Counted from the first letter of the stretch, positions 17,153 through 26,681 are shown. The stretch: 42,120 bases of DNA from Tolypothrix campylonemoides VB511288 (GCA_000828075.3 JXCB02000023.1:742119-784238); one strand, 5' to 3'. Made by a program: numbers and translations. Notes: generated by a model from the letters alone, not told the origin.

Positions 17153-17588
17153 GTGCTTTTGCTCTTCAAGTCATCAGAACACTGTCATTTACAACTATCC
17201 ACGCTTGTTAATAACTGTAAATTTGCTCATAAAACCTTGGGGGGAAGTGTGGAAACCCGAGCCATGACGGCACGGGACAAAATTTAAGATTTTTTGCAAT
17301 TCCCATGCCTAGTATATCGTTGCATGGTTTTTGCCCCTTTAGCTAGACGAGAATTTCTACCTATAGTAAGGATTAGGATTCCCTAATAAAGGGACTGGGG
17401 ACGGGCGATTGGGGACTGGGAAATTCCCTATTCTTTGAGTTGGGGATTGGGGACTGGCGATTGGGGACTAGGAAATTCCCTATTCTTTGAGTTGGGGATT
17501 GGGGACTGGCGATTGGGGACTAGGAAATTCCCTATCCCTAATCCCTAATCCCTAATCCCCAATCCCTAATCCCTAATCCCTAATCCCT
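17153..17588. other. gltA-ndhA spacer: probable ndhA promoter plus repeats
   Basis: No gene. The half next to ndhA (17153-17390) is ordinary AT-rich intergenic DNA and is the likely site of an ndhA promoter. The half next to gltA (17398-17588) is entirely tandem repeats. Confidence 0.5.
17407..17535. repeat. 52-bp tandem repeat (2.5 copies) made of heptamers
   Basis: A 52-base unit starting GATTGGGGACT and containing AAATTCCCTATTC occurs at 17407-17458 and 17459-17510, nearly identical (one visible difference, TGGG/TAGG). A partial third copy runs to 17535. CCCTAAT heptamers continue to 17588. It is a higher-order array grown from STRR heptamers. Confidence 0.85.
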
Positions 17589-18725
17589 CTAACGCTGCTC
17601 GATGGGAATGTAAGGAACACCATGCTTACCGTTGTAAACCTGGGTAGGACGGAAAATTCGGTTTTCTTCTAGCTGTTCTTTCCAATGTGCTAACCAACCG
17701 GCTACACGGGCGATCGCAAATATTGGTGTAAACAAGTCTGTAGGAATTTCCAATTTTCTATACACCAAACCTGAGTAATAGTCAACATTAGGATAAATTC
17801 CTTTGTGACCCAGTTTTTCCTCCACCACCCTTTCCATTTCTAGGGCGATGTCATAGTACTTGTCATGCCCAAATTTGGCAAACAGTTGTTCCGCTAAGTC
17901 CTGCAAAATTGTAGCGCGTGGGTCTTTCACTTTGTACACACGATGTCCAAAGCCCATAATTTTGGCTTTGCGTTCCAGACAGTCCTCAATGTAAGGACGC
18001 ACATTTTCCACAGAGCCAATTTCTTCCAACATCTGAATGACTTCTTCGTTTGCTCCACCATGCAGCGGTCCTCCTAACGTTCCCACAGCACTAGCGACCA
18101 CTGCGTATGGATCAGTGAGAGTAGACGCCGTTACCCTAGCACTGAAGGTGGAGGCGTTCATCGTATGTTCCGCATGAAGTATCAAGCAGATATCAAAAAT
18201 CCGCGCCGCCAGTGCATCAGGTTCTTTCTCATTGAGCATATACAGAAAGTTGGCGGAATAGTCCAAGTCATCACGGGGACGTACTGCATCGTTGCCATTT
18301 CGCATCAACTGGAACGCCGCCACCATTGTCGGAATCTTTGCTATCAGGCGAACAACTGCATCCCGAATGTAAATAGGGTTATCCAAGTCGCGGCGTGCAT
18401 AAAATAAGCCCAACGCAGCCGCAGAGGCTTGCAGCGCATCCATTGGGTGACCGCTTTCGGGAAAACATTTCATCATATCGCTGATGCGATATTTAATCCG
18501 CCTGTGAGAACTAACTTCATACTCAAATGCTGCCAGTTCTTCTGCTGTGGGCAATTCACCCCAAATGAGAAGATAAGCAGTTTCCAGAAATGTACTTTTT
18601 GAAGCTAATTCCTCAATTTGGATGCCACGATATTCTAGTATTCCCTTTTGCCCGTCAACATTGCTAATACTGGATTGGGCGGCGGGGATGCCATCCAATC
18701 CAGGCTTGAATTCGCACACCATCAT
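17589..18725 (-). CDS. gltA: Citrate synthase
   Basis: A 378-residue type-I (short, Gram-positive/cyanobacterial style) citrate synthase that condenses acetyl-CoA and oxaloacetate. It shows the catalytic histidines in LHAEHTMNAS and GGPLHGGANEEV, the GFGHRVYKVKDPR loop and the late Asp-containing region before YSGLVYRKL. It supplies 2-oxoglutarate for nitrogen assimilation in the cytosol. The start is a double ATG; the first is used here. Adjacency to ndhA on the same strand is a conserved cyanobacterial arrangement. Confidence 0.95.
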   Translation of the reverse strand: MMVCEFKPGLDGIPAAQSSISNVDGQKGILEYRGIQIEELASKSTFLETAYLLIWGELPTAEELAAFEYEVSSHRRIKYRISDMMKCFPESGHPMDALQASAAALGLFYARRDLDNPIYIRDAVVRLIAKIPTMVAAFQLMRNGNDAVRPRDDLDYSANFLYMLNEKEPDALAARIFDICLILHAEHTMNASTFSARVTASTLTDPYAVVASAVGTLGGPLHGGANEEVIQMLEEIGSVENVRPYIEDCLERKAKIMGFGHRVYKVKDPRATILQDLAEQLFAKFGHDKYYDIALEMERVVEEKLGHKGIYPNVDYYSGLVYRKLEIPTDLFTPIFAIARVAGWLAHWKEQLEENRIFRPTQVYNGKHGVPYIPIEQR

Positions 18726-18840
18726 GGCAACACCATCTGCTTTTTTGTGAAAGATTTTTTCAGGCTAACTTACCAGAAATTTTTGTTGCCATAACAGTAA
18801 CCGTTTCCTTTGAAATTCTTTCAAAAACGTTACACTACTA

Positions 18841-19335
18841 TTAGAGCAAGTACTTGGGTGGTGTCAACCAATACATCTGACTACGACCCAGAGGAGAGCC
18901 TTTTTCTGGTAGTTTTACCCCAATCATACCCGCTTTTTTCAGGACTAACGTTCCTTTCGCTTGTCCCCATAAGAGAATTTCTGCCCAAGCACTCAAATCG
19001 GGTTCATGTCCTACCAAAGCAAGTTGGGTTTGGGGTGAATAATTTCTTGCTTCCAACCAGTCTACAACCCAACTATCAATACGACCATCAGGAGCAAGGT
19101 AGGTACATTCCTCTAGTTTAGAACTCAATCCAGCAGCTATGAGGATTTCTGCTGTTTGCCGAGCGCGAACCAACGGACTTGTGGCAATCAAATCGAAATG
19201 CAAACCCAACTTTTTCAGGCGTTGGGCAACTTTCTCTGTTTTTTGCCGCCCTTCTTTCGTGAGCGATCGCTCTTCATCTTTGATATCTGGTCGCCTTTCT
19301 TCAGCTATACCATGACGAATTAAATAAAGTTCCAC
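18841..19335 (-). CDS. sixA: Phosphohistidine phosphatase SixA
   Basis: A 164-residue member of the histidine phosphatase superfamily. The RHG motif is at the very N-terminus (YLIRHGIAEE), with the second Arg in SPLVRARQTA and the second catalytic His in ALVGHEPDLS. SixA removes phosphate from phosphohistidine, for example on Hpt domains or phosphotransfer proteins. GTG 19335 is chosen: it puts RHG at residues 7-9 as in SixA proteins and has AGGA eight bases upstream. An upstream ATG at 19446 would add a 37-residue low-complexity extension. It lies downstream of the DHH phosphoesterase gene. Confidence 0.88.
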   Translation of the reverse strand: MELYLIRHGIAEERRPDIKDEERSLTKEGRQKTEKVAQRLKKLGLHFDLIATSPLVRARQTAEILIAAGLSSKLEECTYLAPDGRIDSWVVDWLEARNYSPQTQLALVGHEPDLSAWAEILLWGQAKGTLVLKKAGMIGVKLPEKGSPLGRSQMYWLTPPKYLL

Positions 19336-19486
19336 AATTTGAGTCCTAAGTCCTGAGTGCCGAGTCGTTAGGAGCGATCTTCGCGTGAAGGGGAAAGAAA
19401 GCCATTGAGCCAGGGATTGAGCCAGGGAAGGAGGGAAACTTTCCATACTCCCTCACTCCCTCGCTCCCTCACTCCCTCACTCTCAT

Positions 19487-20770
19487 TTACTCCGGCTGTA
19501 TCGGGTTATCTCTCGGATTCACTAATCTCAGCAGCTTCTGCTTAATCTGAGAATCGAAAACTTCCCATTTCATTTTCGCATAACCAGAATTTTCATTACC
19601 CCCAGATAAGAAACCCATTGGAATTTCAAATCCACCTGCGCTTGTTCTTCCACCACCGAAAAAGCGTCCGCTGCTATCTTGTCCAAACGCTTCTTTGATG
19701 AACTCATCCGGGTCAAGGGTAAGTTTGGTGGTTCTTAAAGAACCAATCACCACTTCTAGTTCTTCATCTTCATCGTGAACAATACCGTACACCACAGCAG
19801 TGTGGACGTTTTCTTCTGTCACTAGAAAATCTGCCGCTTGGGGGATGGCATCGCGGTCGTCATAGCGTAAGTAACCTACACCAGCAATCGAAAAGTTATT
19901 TTGCACAATGCGGTTTTTGAGCGATCGCTCTATAACGTCCATGACTCGCTTAGAACGATTCGCTTGCAGTACCGCATTTAGCAACTGCGCGTCATAAAAT
20001 CTACTTAGATACGCTGCTGCCATAAAGTCTTCTTCCTGTGCTTGCATCAGTCTATTAGTATCTGATCGCAAGCCGTGCATCAAGGCAGTCGCACATTTGA
20101 CGTGTTGATTTATACTGCTATCTAGAGTTAGTAACCCCGCCTGTAGGTATTGGGTAAAAATCGTTGCTGTTGCCCGTACAAAGGGACGGACATCAAAAAA
20201 TTCTGATTTCAGGTCAGTTTGTAAACTGTGGTGGTCGATCACCGCCACTAATGGTATTCCTGCCTGTTCCACTACAGGTAATAACTGAGAAGTGGTTCCT
20301 TGGTTATCAACCAGTACGAAACCTTGGTAGCATGATAAATCCTTGCTTTTCAGTGTTTGTAGTGTCCAACGCTGGACGGGTAAACCAGTCAGCTTGACTA
20401 ATGCAATATTTTCTTGGTGACTCAATGCACCAGCGTAAACGATGTCACATTTTATATCGTATTGCTGAGCAATTAACTGATAAGCCCAAGCAGAGGATAA
20501 AGCATCAGGGTCAGGAAAATCTTGAAGAATTACCAACTGCCGTTCTTGTTTGTGTACAAGAAACGTATTACGCAGCTCTTCTGATTTCTGATTTACCAAT
20601 GAATTGTGACGCTGACTCAGAAAATTGCCCGATTCACCCGTCAATGCCGTGCCTGACTGCTTAGTGAGTGGAACTTCAACTGAATCTTTGTCTATTTCTG
20701 CATCGTCTGGAATTAAGTCACCTATCAACGGCAAACTCTCAATCTGAGTAAGGGAAGAATTAAAATGCAT
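19487..20770 (-). CDS. DHH-family phosphoesterase (NrnA-like)
   Basis: A 427-residue DHH/DHHA1 protein. Motif I is DFPDPDALSSAW, an Asp-containing strand follows (GFVLVDNQG), the signature VIDHHSL is motif III, and the C-terminal DHHA1 domain has GRFFGGGRTSAGGFEIP. Enzymes of this type use two Mn ions to hydrolyse short oligonucleotides, pAp or c-di-AMP-derived pApA. Which substrate applies here cannot be told. An unusual N-terminal extension of about 75 polar residues precedes the catalytic domain. Soluble, with no membrane segment. ATG start. The next gene downstream is sixA. Confidence 0.85.
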   Translation of the reverse strand: MHFNSSLTQIESLPLIGDLIPDDAEIDKDSVEVPLTKQSGTALTGESGNFLSQRHNSLVNQKSEELRNTFLVHKQERQLVILQDFPDPDALSSAWAYQLIAQQYDIKCDIVYAGALSHQENIALVKLTGLPVQRWTLQTLKSKDLSCYQGFVLVDNQGTTSQLLPVVEQAGIPLVAVIDHHSLQTDLKSEFFDVRPFVRATATIFTQYLQAGLLTLDSSINQHVKCATALMHGLRSDTNRLMQAQEEDFMAAAYLSRFYDAQLLNAVLQANRSKRVMDVIERSLKNRIVQNNFSIAGVGYLRYDDRDAIPQAADFLVTEENVHTAVVYGIVHDEDEELEVVIGSLRTTKLTLDPDEFIKEAFGQDSSGRFFGGGRTSAGGFEIPMGFLSGGNENSGYAKMKWEVFDSQIKQKLLRLVNPRDNPIQPE

Positions 20771-21174
20771 ACGAAACGTTTTTATAAGTGTGAGGCTCCT
20801 TTTTTGTTCAGAAAGACTATCTACTTGTCATTCACTATTTCTGCCACACTTTATGATCTTCGCAAAAATTTCAGATCTTGGCTTTATATCTGCCAGTCTA
20901 TTTTTTGTTAAGAATCTATGCTCAATGACTAGCAAGGAAAACCCCTTTAGCATTGACCGCTGATTTTTTTGGCAGATTTAAATGCACCCTGCTTGTTTTG
21001 GCGTTGATTTGTGCTATATTAGCGAAGTTGCTTCAAGCGGGTATGCATTTTCTCCGGTTCTATCAGCTTCCATTTAAGTCCTAGGGAAGCCGTAGACCAG
21101 TGAAAACCACCAAGCAAAGCCAATAACGCAAAAAACTGACAACTGCGAGGCTTTTTCAAACAACGCTGAAATTG
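20771..21174. other. Intergenic region without a gene
   Basis: About 400 AT-rich bases between the DHH phosphoesterase and HNH genes, both on the minus strand. No open frame or strong hairpin stands out. It should contain the promoter of the phosphoesterase gene. Confidence 0.4.
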
Positions 21175-21672
21175 TCAGAGTCCAATAACATATTTTTGCC
21201 ACTCTTGATGCATACCACTTTTGAGATGTTTGCTAACCTCAAAGTATAAACTGCTGTAAGGTCGGCGTGGAGGATGACGCAACATCATGTGAGCTTCACT
21301 AGGCGTGCGATTTCCCTTCTTCACATTACAGCGGACACAGGCTGTAACGATGTTTTCCCAAGTATCGCCGCCGCCACGCGATCGCGGAAACACATGATCC
21401 AAGGTTAAATCATCTCCTGTGTAACCGCAATACTGGCAAGTGTGACCATCGCGATGCAAAAGATTCCGACGAGTCAAAGGAATCTCCTTGTAGGGAACGC
21501 GCACGTAGTGGCGCAACCTAATAACAGTCGGAAGCGGAAAATCCGAGTAGAGTTGCTTATTGTTGAACTCTACCCGCTCAGCTTTGCCTTTGATCAGTAA
21601 GACCACAGCTCGCCGCCAGCTCGTGATATTGAGCGGTTCGTAAGAGGCGTTTAGAACTAAAACCTTCCCCAT
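21175..21672 (-). CDS. HNH endonuclease, cyanobacterial conserved type
   Basis: A 165-residue protein. An N-terminal part (VLVLNASYEPLNITSWRRA) is found in a widespread HNH subgroup. The HNH core follows, with zinc pair CQYCG, catalytic DHVFPRSRGG, then ENIVTACVRCNVKKGNRTP, so both CxxC pairs and the His-Asn-His set are intact. The family cuts DNA, but the role of this very conserved cyanobacterial member is not settled. It is not linked to a restriction system or phage here. ATG start and normal length. Confidence 0.88.
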   Translation of the reverse strand: MGKVLVLNASYEPLNITSWRRAVVLLIKGKAERVEFNNKQLYSDFPLPTVIRLRHYVRVPYKEIPLTRRNLLHRDGHTCQYCGYTGDDLTLDHVFPRSRGGGDTWENIVTACVRCNVKKGNRTPSEAHMMLRHPPRRPYSSLYFEVSKHLKSGMHQEWQKYVIGL

Positions 21673-21968
21673 TGATTAGCGCTCAAGCTATTAATTTTAC
21701 ATATATTAACACAATTACATTCATCTTTGGTGATGAAAAAAAATTATACATCTTGCAATAGTTAGAAATACAAAGAGTCAAAACTTAAGACTCAACACTT
21801 CATTGGTTATTCTCTACTTGCTTTTTGCTCCCCACCCGCAGTTCTTGAGCGTGTGCCGATTTTAGAATGAAATGTAAACTTCTAGATTATCAAGATTGGG
21901 CTTTTAGCCATGCGAATAATTTAGATGATCTAGAAGCAAAAAGAGTGGTGTGATAGGAGTAAGTCAAG

Positions 21969-23156
21969 ATGTTGAGCCAAGAGCAAACCGACCGTGTCAG
22001 CTTTAATCTGCCGTGTGACACCTATGCTTGGTTATCCCAACGTGCTTGGGTAGAAATTGATTTATCAGCATTGTCGTACAATGTCAAGCAGCTTTTAAAG
22101 ATACTGTCACCGCGCACTCAACTGATGGCAGTGGTCAAAGCAGATGCCTATGGACATGGAGCAGTTACAGTCGCCCAAACAGTGTTAGAATCAGGGGCGA
22201 GTTGGCTGGGAGTCGCTACAGTTCCAGAAGCAATCCAATTACGAGAAGCCGGAATAAAAGCTCCGATTTTGATTTTAGGTGCAAGCCACACGAGCGAGCA
22301 AATTCAGGCGATCGCCCAATGGAAACTTCAGCCAACAATTACAAGCCCCAAGCAAGCCCTGGTATTTTCTGACACGCTCTTAACCATCAATCACAAGACT
22401 CCCGTACCTGTACACATCAAATTAGATACGGGGATGTCCAGGTTAGGAACAAATTTTCGGGAAGCGGCTGAGTTCGTTCAGCTTGTGCAACGCTTACCTC
22501 ATCTTGCCATTGCTAGTATATATTCTCACTTGGCAACGGCAGATAGTCCTGACCCCACAATCATGAAACAACAGCAACAACGGTTTGAGCAAGCAATTGC
22601 CCAACTTAGGACAATAGGTATAGAACCGCCTTGTCTGCACTTGGCAAATTCAGCTGCTACACTTACCGACAAAGCATTGCACTATGATATAGCGCGTGTA
22701 GGTTTAGCTGTATACGGACTCTACCCAGCAGATCATTTGCGTTCATGCATTGACCTAAGACCAGTTCTGCAAGTAAAAGCGCGAGTCACGCAAGTAAAAA
22801 ACATCGCCCCTGGAACTGGCGTCAGCTACGGTCATCAATTTATTGCCCCACATGAACTCCGCCTAGCCGTGGTAGGAATTGGTTACGCAGATGGAGTTCC
22901 TCGCAATCTTTCCAATAAAATGCAAGTGTTAATTCGCGGTCAACGGGTGCCACAGATTGGCACAATTACAATGGATCAGTTGATGCTAGATGTGAGTGCA
23001 TTACCAGATGTACGAGAAGGTGAAGTCGTCACCTTACTTGGAACACAGGAAAAAGAACAAATCTCTGCTGAAGATTGGGCAAACCAATTAAATACAATTT
23101 CTTGGGAAATTCTCTGCGGGTTCAAGCACCGCTTGCCTCGTGTTGCTGTACCCTAG
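21969..23156 (+). CDS. alr: Alanine racemase
   Basis: A 395-residue fold-III PLP enzyme that interconverts L- and D-alanine for peptidoglycan. The PLP lysine is K57 in AVVKADAYGHG and the second catalytic base is Y287 in GVSYGHQF. The C-terminal beta domain has GTITMDQLMLDVS. A 25-residue N-terminal extension precedes the usual start of the barrel. ATG 21969 has AGGAG nine bases upstream. It is monocistronic and followed by tRNA-Leu. Confidence 0.95.
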   Translation: MLSQEQTDRVSFNLPCDTYAWLSQRAWVEIDLSALSYNVKQLLKILSPRTQLMAVVKADAYGHGAVTVAQTVLESGASWLGVATVPEAIQLREAGIKAPILILGASHTSEQIQAIAQWKLQPTITSPKQALVFSDTLLTINHKTPVPVHIKLDTGMSRLGTNFREAAEFVQLVQRLPHLAIASIYSHLATADSPDPTIMKQQQQRFEQAIAQLRTIGIEPPCLHLANSAATLTDKALHYDIARVGLAVYGLYPADHLRSCIDLRPVLQVKARVTQVKNIAPGTGVSYGHQFIAPHELRLAVVGIGYADGVPRNLSNKMQVLIRGQRVPQIGTITMDQLMLDVSALPDVREGEVVTLLGTQEKEQISAEDWANQLNTISWEILCGFKHRLPRVAVP

Positions 23157-23461
23157 TCAAAACTGGTTATGGGCTTGGGGTTGGTGGTTAGTAGATACTC
23201 AAACAACTGACCACTAATGAGACTTTGTAAAAACTAGGCTCAAAATGTCTCAATTGTATAATTGGCAAGGTTTTTACATTGATTAAGCTTCTTGTGTTGT
23301 TGTAACTGGGTTTTTTGGCACTTTTACCAAAGGTGACGTATTTGGCTTATCTACAAAGGCTTTCAGGCGCTTGTTATGCCAGAAAATTCTAAAGTCCCAC
23401 TAACAACTAACCGATACATATTGCAAGAAATAACTTTATTATGATAGGATTATAAACTGAT
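23157..23461. other. Spacer between alr and tRNA-Leu
   Basis: About 300 bases with no gene recognised. It must carry the tRNA promoter; no clear terminator for alr is seen. Confidence 0.4.
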
Positions 23462-23543
23462 GCGGATGTGGCGGAATTGGCAGACGCGCTAGATTTAGGT
23501 TCTAGTACCGCAAGGTGTGAAGGTTCAAGTCCTTTCATCCGCA
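23462..23543 (+). tRNA. trnL-UAG: tRNA-Leu (UAG)
   Basis: An 82-base class II tRNA. The acceptor stem GCGGATG pairs with CATCCGC and is followed by discriminator A. The anticodon stem CTAGA/TCTAG holds the loop TTTAGGT with anticodon TAG, reading CUN leucine codons. The variable arm is long, and the T-loop region GGTTCAAGTCC is typical. The 3' CCA is not encoded, which is common in cyanobacteria. Confidence 0.96.
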
Positions 23544-24666
23544 CTTTTATATATGATCTGAACAGACACGAGAGTTTGCCTGTGGAGTCTTCTGTTGCAA
23601 ACAGGTAAACGTTAAACCCGGTTAGATTCAGTTATCACTGTTTTAAGTAAGTTTGACTAGGTTTTACAGAATACCTCTAGTCTTTTCCGTCATAGAAAGT
23701 GAATTTGTATAAAAAGCGAGAAGCGTATAAGCTGCAACGTAAAAACAATTAATCTTTTTTTTAAATAATTATCAATTGAATCCACAACTGAGACTGACAA
23801 ATATAACGTCTTCCTCGTAGAGAGATAACTATAATTTTTGAGAAATTCAAGTGCCTTTTAGCACTGTTGGCATAGAATCATAATGGAAACGGTAGACGGG
23901 AGAGGTTATTCGTTTTTTATAAGTGTTTATCCGGACATGGTTTTAAAAACCACTACTTTCACTAATGTCGATCCGATTATTCCTGTAGGATGATCTCAAG
24001 AAAGACAAGTTGCTAAGAAAATTGATACAGTATGTATATAAATGCAATGGTAGTCGAAATTTCCTTACCATTGATAGTGTTAAATTTTCTTTGGTATAAA
24101 CTTGAACTTTATAACTTTCAAAGATTGTATTAATAACATAACTGGCAGATTTAGCTTGTAAGGTATATAACAGACAGTGGCACTATTCTGTCATCAGGAA
24201 GTTTTTATGTTAACTTTACATAATAGACAAGTAAGAATACTGATGCTCTAGCAAACTTTACCTTAGATTTCCCCCAGCCCGAGAAACCGTATTATACTGA
24301 AGTACGAGTACTGAAAATAGCAGGGTTGAACTTGCCTGTCAAAGCAGTATTGTCTCGGTTGCCATCATACAAACAAAGTTTACCCTAAGGTAAGTGGCTT
24401 CATCTAGTCTTTACATTTTTTTGACTTGTCGTGTAAAGATGTCTGCTAATCTCAGTAAGAGTTAGTAAATTGAACTTTAATTAACGAATTGACTGAGATT
24501 TTTCGTCTGAAGAGAAGGGTGCTACCACTGAGTTTTACCGCAAACCTTAAAGTTAGACTTTTGTATTTTTTGCAACAAAAGCTCTAATGAGTTTCAAAGG
24601 ACTTGTGAGAAAGCTCTGCAGAAATTTAGCTCACACTAGCAAGAATTTAGCCTAAGTAAAAGCAAA
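23544..24666. other. 1.1 kb gene-free leader of the hmp cluster
   Basis: No protein gene of credible length is seen in either strand. A 10-bp inverted repeat with one G-T mismatch (GTTTGCCTGT 23574-23583, ACAGGTAAAC 23601-23610) lies just after the tRNA. The rest is AT-rich. It must contain the hmpA promoter, and its length leaves room for a long 5' leader, several regulated promoters or a small RNA. I could not fix a promoter by eye. Confidence 0.5.
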
Positions 24667-25737
24667 ATGAGCACAACTCCTATAGGTAGCTACAAGTTTT
24701 TCCAGAAACTACACCCGCTATCTCTACTAGCACAATTAACCAGTCGGCGTGCTACAGGCTGCTTACAAGTATTTACAGAGCCGGTTTCTTGGTCAATCTA
24801 TCTAGAAGACGGTAAACTAGTTTATGCCTCTTCGGATAAAATGTTTGAACGGCTTGAGAATGTCTTAGGACGCTTAAGTCAGGAAACACAGACACTCAAC
24901 AGTACAGTTCTTATGCAGGTAAGACTGATATTTGAGCAAAACCGAGAGAATCAGTCAATACCACAACTAGATTATCAAGCTATTTGCTGGTTAGTAAATG
25001 AAGAATACATCACGCCTGCGCAAGCAGCAGTCGTGATAGACGAATTAGCTAAAGAAGTTCTGGAGTCATTTCTTGCAATCAAACAAGGAAGTTATGAATT
25101 TAAGAGTGAAACTCCGTTAGATGAACTACCAAAGTTCTGTCGTTTGGATTTGCGATTACTTGTAGAACATTGTCAAAAGCAGTTACGGAATCGGCAACAG
25201 ATCGAATCAACAGTTGAGCCGCAAGTTAATCCCCAATTTATGCCAACCACCAAGGCGTCAACGCAGCAGAATTTTCAAGTCAAACTAGGGGAACAATTGC
25301 CAAGACTGAGTAATTTTGATACTACTCATCTTAATAGTAACAAAAATCTCCAACAAAGCGTTGGTAAAAACACATATACAGTTGCCTGCATAGATGACAG
25401 TCCAACAGTGTTGAATTCTATCAAACACTTTTTGGATGAAAGTACATTTTCAGTTGTGATGATCAACGATCCGGTAAAAGCTTTGATGCAAATTCTCCGC
25501 AGCAAACCAGATGTTATTTTGCTAGACGTAGAAATGCCAAATTTAGATGGGTATGAGCTATGTTCTTTGCTGCGGAGGCATTCAGCTTTTAAGAATATCC
25601 CGATTATTATGGTAACTGGCAGAACAGGATTTATAGATAGGGCAAAGGCAAAAATGGTTAGAGCCTCAGGCTATCTGACGAAGCCTTTTTCCCAATCGGA
25701 CTTGTTGAAAATGGTGTTTAAACATATTGGAAATTGA
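24667..25737 (+). CDS. hmpA: PatA-family response regulator (HmpA/PilG-like)
   Basis: A 356-residue protein with the PatA-type (DUF4388-like) N-terminal domain in about residues 1-150, starting with an FFQKLHPLSLLAQLTSRRATG region. A variable linker is followed by a C-terminal receiver from about residue 237, with DD near 242-243, phospho-acceptor D287 (LLDVEMPNLDG) and a conserved K (LTKPF). Gene order PatA-like/CheY/CheW/MCP/CheA matches the N. punctiforme hmp locus and Synechocystis pilG-pilL. In Nostoc, HmpA is reported not to take phosphate from HmpE. Expected near the septal rings with the other Hmp proteins. It follows a 1.1 kb leader; no strong ribosome site is visible. Confidence 0.88.
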   Translation: MSTTPIGSYKFFQKLHPLSLLAQLTSRRATGCLQVFTEPVSWSIYLEDGKLVYASSDKMFERLENVLGRLSQETQTLNSTVLMQVRLIFEQNRENQSIPQLDYQAICWLVNEEYITPAQAAVVIDELAKEVLESFLAIKQGSYEFKSETPLDELPKFCRLDLRLLVEHCQKQLRNRQQIESTVEPQVNPQFMPTTKASTQQNFQVKLGEQLPRLSNFDTTHLNSNKNLQQSVGKNTYTVACIDDSPTVLNSIKHFLDESTFSVVMINDPVKALMQILRSKPDVILLDVEMPNLDGYELCSLLRRHSAFKNIPIIMVTGRTGFIDRAKAKMVRASGYLTKPFSQSDLLKMVFKHIGN

Positions 25738-25790
25738 GGTCAAGAAGAAAAGAACAGTAACGTAGTTTAATAAAGTACATTTGGTTATAT

Positions 25791-25795
25791 AGGAG
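25791..25795 (+). promoter_or_regulatory. Shine-Dalgarno AGGAG for hmpB
   Basis: AGGAG lies eight bases before GTG 25804 and decides this non-ATG start. The 66-base hmpA-hmpB gap that contains it is also where the second hmp transcript begins in N. punctiforme, so an internal promoter is possible here. Confidence 0.6.
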
Positions 25796-25803
25796 ACGCA
25801 GGG

Positions 25804-26181
25804 GTGAGTATTACTTTGGTTGGCACAATTCTGATTGTCGAAGATTCTCCCAGTGAATTGCAACTGATGAGCCATTATCTCGAAGAAAGCGGTTATAACG
25901 TTATTCAAGCGACTGGAGCAAAGGAAGCTTTAGAAAAAGCACAATCACAAAACCCAGATGTGATTGTGACTGATGTCGTTATGCCAGGAATGAGCGGTTT
26001 TGAGTTATGTCGTTCTCTCAAGAAAAATCCGGCGACTCAAAAAGTGCCGATTGTGATTTGCAGTTCTAAAAACCAGGAGATTGATCGTTTGTGGGCAATG
26101 AGACAAGGCGCTGATGCGTATGTTACCAAGCCTTACACCCGCGATCAGCTCCTACGAGCTATTAAATCAGTGGTGATTTGA
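25804..26181 (+). CDS. hmpB: CheY-like single-domain response regulator (HmpB/PilH-like)
   Basis: A 125-residue stand-alone receiver. The acidic pair is in IVEDSPSE, phospho-acceptor D57 in IVTDVVMPG, the Ser/Thr switch in VICSS and K109 in VTKPY. The counterpart in Nostoc accepts phosphate from HmpE and is needed for hormogonium development and motility. GTG start with a good ribosome site. It ends just before hmpC, so the two are co-translated or closely coupled. Confidence 0.92.
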   Translation: MSITLVGTILIVEDSPSELQLMSHYLEESGYNVIQATGAKEALEKAQSQNPDVIVTDVVMPGMSGFELCRSLKKNPATQKVPIVICSSKNQEIDRLWAMRQGADAYVTKPYTRDQLLRAIKSVVI

Positions 26182-26186
26182 ATCGA

Positions 26187-26681
26187 ATGAATAGTTCAAA
26201 ACTGGCGTCTTTAAAACAAAATCAAAATAGCTTGGGGGATGGTTATCTCAAGTTTCAACTCAATAGACACACATCTGCCACCTTACCAATGAGGCATACG
26301 CAAGAAGCTGTTGTTGTGCCGGTTGAAACTATATCATCCATGCCTAATATGCCTAGCTGTATCCTAGGATTGATGAACTGGCGGAGCCGTATCGTTTGGG
26401 CAGTCGATTTGCCAAAGATGTTGAATCTTGAATATCTAGATACTAGGCAACGCCTGTATAACGTTATCATTATTCGGGTGGATTCAGTACTTTTAGGCTT
26501 GGTTGTACAAGAGATACAAGGTACGACTAAATTTATGCCTGAGGATATTTGCTCTCCTGTGGGACAAGTCGCATCCAGTTTAATCCCCTATCTACGCGGT
26601 TGCGTTGTTCAACGAAAAGAAATATTGCTTGTATTAGATGCACAAGCGATTGTGCAGTCTTCTATTCTCCGCAGTGATTAG
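26187..26681 (+). CDS. hmpC: CheW-like adaptor (HmpC/PilI-like)
   Basis: A 164-residue protein that is mostly one CheW domain, with MPSCILGLMNWRSRIVWAVDL and a later VLLGLVVQEI strand typical of the fold. It should bridge the HmpD receptor and the HmpE kinase in the cytosolic signalling array. ATG 26187 is preferred, with GGTGAT nine bases upstream. A TTG at 26178 that overlaps the hmpB stop is an alternative and would add three residues. Confidence 0.88.
   Translation: MNSSKLASLKQNQNSLGDGYLKFQLNRHTSATLPMRHTQEAVVVPVETISSMPNMPSCILGLMNWRSRIVWAVDLPKMLNLEYLDTRQRLYNVIIIRVDSVLLGLVVQEIQGTTKFMPEDICSPVGQVASSLIPYLRGCVVQRKEILLVLDAQAIVQSSILRSD

Noticed and set aside
19336-19446. 37-residue N-terminal extension of SixA from an upstream ATG
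   Set aside because: The extension is low-complexity and partly repeat-derived. GTG 19335 has a ribosome site and places RHG at the usual position.
21175-21672. HNH gene considered as part of a restriction or phage-defence system
   Set aside because: No methyltransferase, helicase or phage gene is nearby. This HNH type is a conserved stand-alone cyanobacterial gene.
23655-23672. ACAGAATACC considered as a hormogonium sigma-factor (J-box-like) site
   Set aside because: Only about six of nine positions match the GGGAATACT consensus as I recall it, and it lies about 1 kb from hmpA. Not strong enough to call.
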